A stretch of 64,000 bases of DNA. It comes from Lewinella sp. W8 (GTDB lineage Bacteria > Bacteroidota > Bacteroidia > Chitinophagales > Saprospiraceae). Below are positions 60,201 through 64,000 of the stretch, piece by piece; the first letter of the stretch is position 1; each line of letters begins with the position of its first letter. A program made the translations under genes and the position numbers. Where the stretch lies: contig NZ_SNAQ03000003.1 of the NCBI RefSeq assembly GCF_004375085.3, positions 248,001 through 312,000 of the forward strand. The letters run 5' to 3'. A model generated the notes under the pieces. The model saw only the letters and a program-made list of their open reading frames with translations. It was not told the DNA's origin and made no database searches.

Positions 60201-63200
60201 TTCGTTATTGAGTCCGCTACCGCTGTCTTCCTTGCGCCAGGTTGCCGGCACGGGATCCGGGTCATTGTAGGCGGAGCCATTTTGCTCGATCAGCGAAAGT
60301 TCGAGGAGCTCATATCTGATTTTGGTTTCTTCACTCAGCCGGACCCACCCCCCCGGCCGGAGGTCCGGGCTGGTCCCCAGCGGCTCGGTAAAGGTGGTAG
60401 TACCGGAAGTAACCGGAGAAGCGTAGAACTGAATGACGGGCACCGTGTCGATGGGTACCACGGGCAGGTCGGTCGTAACCCGGCCCTCGGCGGCGTTGCC
60501 GAGGCTGGCGTCAATCGGCCGGTCACCACCCTGCCCGGAAAGCAGTACCGGGGCGTAACTCTGCAGATACACGCCATTGATCAGGGGAGGCGCTTGCACC
60601 TTCCTGACGCCACGTTCAATGGTGATGTCGATGCAGGCGCTGACGCTGAAGAAGAAGAAGTCCACCTTACCGCACACCTCACCGTGGATGTAGATATAGA
60701 ACGGATCATTGTTCAGTCGGGTAATCTCTACGTCCAGGGTTCCACTGGCGCCGATACTGATGATGAATAGACGAAGTTCTCCCCGGAAAAACATGCTGCC
60801 CACCAGAATGAAGGGAGAAAAAGAAAGTCCGACGTGGAAACCGGCTCCAATTTCGAGGTACAATCGTGCGGGGCGGGACCCAAAAAGTAGGGAGGCTTCC
60901 ATACCCAGGGCGATGGCCACTCCCTGAAGCGTTTTATTCAAAATTGGCGCGCTACTTGGCACGTAGGGCAGCTGTCCGGGGAAGGTCAGCTCATGGCCCT
61001 GAATCATGAAGTAAGCACTACCCCGCACCATATTCAGGATGTTGGCGGAAACCGGAACGGCGTAGGTGCCGAGCCAGAAGTGCCAGTGGCTGGGGTCATC
61101 GAGTTTAAATAGGATCTCGATGGGGATTTTAAGTTGTAGCACTTCCTCAATCTCAAAGTCGATCAGGACGCCAATGGTGATCTTCTGCTGCTCAAAATCC
61201 AGATCGATCACGGCAATAATGCCGGTGGTTAGCTGAGCGGCATCACTGTCGACCCCTTCGGGCTTTACGCTGATGAATTTCATCTTCACCATGATGAGAA
61301 TGCGCGGCCCGGGTAATTCGAGCACGAACATTCCCTGGAAATTGGCCGTAAAGCCAGTGTCCATGGTGCCAAGAATAACGCCGACCCCGAAGGACCAACG
61401 GTCAAAGCTAGGCCCCCAGAGCGCCTGCCCGCCAGCATTGCGGAGTTGCGTCGGATCTCCGTCGGCCTTGACGAGCCAGCGCAGGGCCGGCCCAATCGGG
61501 TCGGCGGCCTGGGCGGGGTCCTCCAGTCGGCGGTAATGCATGGCGAAGAGCCCCATGATTCCGTAGAGACCCAGTCCCGAAGCCCCCAAGACAATGGGAG
61601 AGGGGAATTCAACGCGTAGGCCGACAAAAACGCCAACCCCTTCCCTGCCGGTGTTATTGTCCCGCAGGCTGGTAACGCCGACGCTTCCGGCGATGCGCAG
61701 TTTAACGGGCACGATGGTCAGATCTAATCCCCCCTCAATGCCCTTGGCCGTGATGGTGGACCCATCGGGTTGGGTGACCGGGCCATCGACGATGTTCACA
61801 AAACCATTACCCACCAGGGTGCCGGGAATATTGACCTTTACCCCACTGGGCATGATCTGGACGTTTCCGTCGCCGTCCAGTGGGATTTTTATCTTGAACT
61901 TGTCCACCGTAATCACCCCGAGATCGGCCTTGATCGACAGATCGATTTCCAGCGTCAGGGGGTTAAATCGCGCCAGACGCGCAGCCGTCACACCGAAAAG
62001 GTTTCCGAGGGGTGCGGGTAAGCTGAAGAGGCTGGGGTCGGTGAGGTTAAGGTCGTATCCCTTACTGGGGTCAAAGATTGGGGTGTAGTCCAGCCCCCCC
62101 GTAGTGGAATGGTGGTGGAGCTGGAAACCAATGGCTTTGTAGCGAACCTTGAGGGGCGGAGCCGTCGCGTTGGCTACGTTGCGGTCTGCGCCGATGCCGA
62201 TGCTGGGGACCACCAGGTCAAATTCGACCCCGTAGTCAAACATGATTGCGACCTGAATGGAATTGGGGCCGGGAGCACCGGGCTCGCTGAATTTCACCAT
62301 TAATTCGCCGCCATAAAGGACAACCCTTCGGGTCCGGACGATGCCTAACGCGCCGATGGCAACCGGCACGGCCAGGCTCGCTCCCAGACCAAGCCAGGCA
62401 CCTGCGTCCTCGCTATTATCTGCCGTGTTTACGGCGGCGGCGTTGATGATTGGCGCAAAGATCATCAGCGCTCCAAAAATGTTTTTGAAGGCATCCGACT
62501 GTGGTCCCGTACCGTTTTGCAGGTGCACCAGGCCGTCGGTGTCTCCGGGGTCCGACCCGAGGGCCAGCCCTACGCCGTATTCGCTGGTGGCCGTATTATA
62601 GGTGTAGAGCACCTTGAAGTCCACTACCCCATCCTCGTTGTTCTGGTTACCGTTGCCGTTGCGTAAAGCCAGCGCTCCAGCACTATTGCCCGACGCCGTC
62701 CGGAGTTGTTGCTCCATCGCCGTTTCGAAGTCCACCTTACCGTTCAGTTCGAGCAATACCATGGTGTTGCGCTCGAAGCGCACCCGAAAGCCCAGGCGGC
62801 GGATCACCGTCGGCATTTCGTTGGGCGGGGGATTGCCGGTTCTTTCGGGAGTCGGTGGCGGAACGACGGTTGGGGGTGTCGGTGGAGTGCCCCGGCCGAT
62901 GGTCGCCTGAATATTGATCGCCGTAGTAGCGGTGAAGGATCCGGTGATCCGGAAGGCCTGGAAGGTGCGTGTTGGCCCATTGGCGCTACCGCTGCCGGCG
63001 TAATTTTGGTTGCTATTGGCCTGTACGGTGTGGGTGGGGGTACTGATGCCCATCAGACTGGCCAGCTTGGTGAGCAGGGCGGCGCCAACCGCCGCCCGGT
63101 TTTCACTTAGTTTCTGGTCGTGGCTAAGGTTGGTTCGGTAACTGGCGAAACCATCTACCTGTGTAGTACCCGTCAGGTTCCCCAGGTGCGGCAGCCAGGC

Positions 63201-64000
63201 GTTAAATCGGGCTAGCTGGCTGACGAACTGCGGATCTCCACTGGCTGGACTGGCGGGTAAATTCAATCTCGGGCGCAGGGGGTCGGAGTTATCCAGGGTC
63301 AGCGCGTTAACGTCCGCCCGGTAGTTGGCCAGTTCGGCGGCGGTGTAGGGCTTATCGATGGTGAAGGTGACTTCCAGACTGGCGGCGGGGGGCGAGGTCG
63401 CAGGTGCCACGAAGGCCACGTTGTAGCTGGCGCCCTGGGGTAAGGAGAAGCTTAAATCCCGATCCTGGTTGGTAATCTGCTTGGTCAGATCCGGTAGTCC
63501 ACCACCCCGGGAGATGGTCAGGTCGCCGGCGCGGTTGCCGGCCACCGTGAGCCGTTCAACCAAGCCGCTCCGGGCGGGAACGTGATCCAGCCGGTGCTGG
63601 GCGGTAAAGCCGCTGACGGGCGTGAGTACGGCGGCGATGTAATCCGGCGACGGGTTGCGATCCTGTGGGGTGCCGGTCCCTCCCCGGCTGCTGTCGTTTT
63701 CCAGCCGCTGCACGTTGACGTTCAGCCATTCGGCGTACTTGCGGGGAGTGGGTGATAGGCTGTCCTCCACGTAAACCAGGTAGCGCTGGTCGGTGCCAAT
63801 GGTGTCAAAAACGGCCCGTCGCTGGGCCGATTGCCACACGTCCGAAGACCCCCGGAATACCCGAATGGTGTAGGGCGGATGGCCGCCACTGATGTCCACC
63901 GTAAGCACCGAGTTCTGGGTGACGGTGGCGCGCCCCGGCGGGGCACTCGGACTGGTGACGGAAGGCGGGCTGGCGGGGGCGGAAATGATGCCGTGCGTAA
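57243..64000 (-). CDS. Giant unknown protein with Ig/SprB-like, OmpA-like and beta-rich domains (module gene 1, 5' partial)
   Basis: At least 2250 residues. The frame stays open to the right edge, and the GTG at 63908 is only an internal codon. Near the visible N-terminus VLTVDISGGHPPYTIRVFRG looks like an Ig/SprB-type repeat. At about 63075-63170 VDGFASYRTNLSHDQKLSENRAAVGAAL resembles the peptidoglycan-binding OmpA C-terminal helix, followed by a proline-rich linker (TPPTPPTVVPPPTPE). About 650 residues of repeating amphipathic beta strands follow (GVGVFVGLRVEF, GEVCGKVDFFFFSVSACIDI), then an acidic, less repetitive C-terminal half. No catalytic motif was found. It heads the three-gene module. 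Confidence 0.65.
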   Translation of the reverse strand, partial: THGIISAPASPPSVTSPSAPPGRATVTQNSVLTVDISGGHPPYTIRVFRGSSDVWQSAQRRAVFDTIGTDQRYLVYVEDSLSPTPRKYAEWLNVNVQRLENDSSRGGTGTPQDRNPSPDYIAAVLTPVSGFTAQHRLDHVPARSGLVERLTVAGNRAGDLTISRGGGLPDLTKQITNQDRDLSFSLPQGASYNVAFVAPATSPPAASLEVTFTIDKPYTAAELANYRADVNALTLDNSDPLRPRLNLPASPASGDPQFVSQLARFNAWLPHLGNLTGTTQVDGFASYRTNLSHDQKLSENRAAVGAALLTKLASLMGISTPTHTVQANSNQNYAGSGSANGPTRTFQAFRITGSFTATTAINIQATIGRGTPPTPPTVVPPPTPERTGNPPPNEMPTVIRRLGFRVRFERNTMVLLELNGKVDFETAMEQQLRTASGNSAGALALRNGNGNQNNEDGVVDFKVLYTYNTATSEYGVGLALGSDPGDTDGLVHLQNGTGPQSDAFKNIFGALMIFAPIINAAAVNTADNSEDAGAWLGLGASLAVPVAIGALGIVRTRRVVLYGGELMVKFSEPGAPGPNSIQVAIMFDYGVEFDLVVPSIGIGADRNVANATAPPLKVRYKAIGFQLHHHSTTGGLDYTPIFDPSKGYDLNLTDPSLFSLPAPLGNLFGVTAARLARFNPLTLEIDLSIKADLGVITVDKFKIKIPLDGDGNVQIMPSGVKVNIPGTLVGNGFVNIVDGPVTQPDGSTITAKGIEGGLDLTIVPVKLRIAGSVGVTSLRDNNTGREGVGVFVGLRVEFPSPIVLGASGLGLYGIMGLFAMHYRRLEDPAQAADPIGPALRWLVKADGDPTQLRNAGGQALWGPSFDRWSFGVGVILGTMDTGFTANFQGMFVLELPGPRILIMVKMKFISVKPEGVDSDAAQLTTGIIAVIDLDFEQQKITIGVLIDFEIEEVLQLKIPIEILFKLDDPSHWHFWLGTYAVPVSANILNMVRGSAYFMIQGHELTFPGQLPYVPSSAPILNKTLQGVAIALGMEASLLFGSRPARLYLEIGAGFHVGLSFSPFILVGSMFFRGELRLFIISIGASGTLDVEITRLNNDPFYIYIHGEVCGKVDFFFFSVSACIDITIERGVRKVQAPPLINGVYLQSYAPVLLSGQGGDRPIDASLGNAAEGRVTTDLPVVPIDTVPVIQFYASPVTSGTTTFTEPLGTSPDLRPGGWVRLSEETKIRYELLELSLIEQNGSAYNDPDPVPATWRKEDSGSGLNNEAHKSVDLALFSRVPTTAARALERSSELNRRIEVQWENLCKKPAPPASVFFHFCGQPLGPSPSGWTLTGCVKPDPDDSLREGEPDDQLIIREPQGGSDAWQNTLEAYGLASKADARVVGIPVPPGRYTEEIDYSHRMVVDGQKPEKTCIDFTEKSDRHPLLDWQDELVVKRDRSLRRLRENVFRPVDETTLTPRERLEAILKPELPTQPPPNRISIDPRGPVIDPAILREIRSTPTLDPGMVMVNPGPTIRFPGRLNPDIFLPGSRDTIEHEGVSIKDARIIDFGNTRGVEFGKLSIQFKESVCRIDLRVVFRGEGTYDLAALNAKGERITGKEGELLTSGMGTAVLTIEAEGIYTLVVSFRKVKGVITQLCYYRNCNKGLEKMPHCYRALQFPYPLRQHDRTGDALLEQNQELAKILQEYLLQNPLECLLDLETGAVEYLHFYIAVFIKFQNHIMVQELDEEGKVLHEAPLRTFLGSPVSSASDFPSDWLDPVLPWRNKVIEITRFLHSDFFKAYEKHVFTFKPKNPEKCVRVRFVTTKVSPNVPPMYLAAVERLHLSEAEQVAHIEAVQQTQLDTLEGYLGHGESDRPLLKPNRVYHLIAKYKAKVESVSAKGIPHDHEETITQEFSFRTDNVPPPELKPYVLGTTPEMDEEYHFFNDPLKVIFNDRGTLEMYQAYGKQLRGVIRKADGGAVNGSPDAITALAGQAAEVLTPYREAVENLIAAGILPCASGSVMINEHGLYEAPFQLQPSTPYTFDIEVLPTPPPADGASVVPPFRRAFKTSQFADLADFAQSINTLPVHSMALTQPLAGLPAAGSQSSRPDVAFIDDAMLESVLTAAGMTPQAGANKTGIWQLWEVAGAGFRPRAILIDAAEPMWKDRVKPEKKSVQDGAGNVIDPAFQIWETGREASLELLEASGSNHVDYFVRSTSGTRCLVLLDPTSLPSSGSSDLTLNIQQPGNGFYGLTNKQEPLITITLNAKAPWEE
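62397..62414 (-). repeat. Dispersed 20-bp motif, copy h (degenerate)
   Basis: On the minus strand this reads AGCGAGGACGCAGGTGCC, encoding SEDAGAW. It keeps the GCAGGTGC core. Confidence 0.5.
63390..63409 (+). repeat. Dispersed 20-bp motif, copy i
   Basis: gggcgaggtcgcaggtgcca, exact match to copy g and in the same reading frame (VAPATSPP) although the surrounding proteins are unrelated. This points to insertion of a DNA element rather than protein homology. Confidence 0.75.

Noticed and set aside
63722-63946. Separate short gene at the right edge
   Set aside because: It is a frame shadow. The giant gene's own frame is open through this stretch to base 64000.

Overview
The window looks like chromosomal DNA from a marine-type Bacteroidota, most like the Saprospiraceae/Lewinella group. 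The evidence is a secreted xylan/cellulose-degrading gene set, Bacteroidota-restricted families (DUF6503, HYC_CC_PP, CusA proteins fused to TolC), Bacteroidota-like -7 promoter elements (TAnnTTTG type), and few Shine-Dalgarno sequences. No rRNA, tRNA or CRISPR array was seen. The taxonomic call is an inference from gene content.

Layout. (1) 1-5.9 kb, minus strand: plant-polysaccharide genes, namely a partial CBM-bearing secreted protein, an acetylxylan-esterase-like hydrolase, a GH9 endoglucanase and a GH43 lipoprotein. A DUF1853 gene follows. (2) 7.07-7.6 kb: a non-coding stretch with three copies of a 15-bp repeat whose core resembles the XerD arm of dif, ending in a perfect inverted-repeat operator. 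(3) 7.6-20.1 kb, plus strand: a divalent-metal (Hg/Cd/Zn/Co-type) resistance operon. It encodes an ArsR repressor, fused MerTP, a GDCCVxC protein, a small secreted Cys/His protein, a CzcA-TolC fusion, CzcB, two CDF proteins, a P1B-4 ATPase, a DUF3703 protein and a methyltransferase. (4) 20.2-25.1 kb, plus strand: a visibly AT-richer three-gene block (Mrr-like nuclease, TIR-like membrane protein, giant SEC-C/PD-(D/E)XK protein) that looks like an undescribed antiphage system. (5) 25.1-48 kb, minus strand: a copper/silver resistance region with CopA- and CopB-type ATPases, a multicopper oxidase fused to a CopB-like barrel, DUF305, DUF3347 lipoproteins, two regulators joining a CxxC metal domain to an AraC-type HTH, copper chaperones, and a CusA-CusC-CusB operon. 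(6) 48.2-50.6 kb: debris from mobile DNA. It holds a cytochrome-c peroxidase cut off before its heme site, a chimeric plasmid Rep_3/ArdC gene, a 36-bp perfect palindrome and a KilA-N fragment run into a truncated gene. (7) 50.7-64 kb, minus strand: three giant tightly packed genes of unknown function, the first running off the right edge.

How the genes work together. Regions 3 and 5 together can detoxify both divalent and monovalent metals: ATPases and CDF proteins move ions from cytoplasm to periplasm, RND/adaptor/outer-membrane trains export them from the cell, and periplasmic Cys/Met/His-rich proteins buffer or oxidise copper. The RND signature motifs separate the two: DFG...DGA (divalent) at 10.6 kb, and AIG..VD (monovalent) at 46.1 kb. 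The resistance block, the defence candidate and the plasmid remnants together read as an accessory island next to host carbohydrate genes.

Two families of short dispersed repeats run through the window. One is a 45-bp palindromic element, with one copy inserted in frame inside cusB. The other is a motif of about 20 bp with nine copies, seven of them inside genes.
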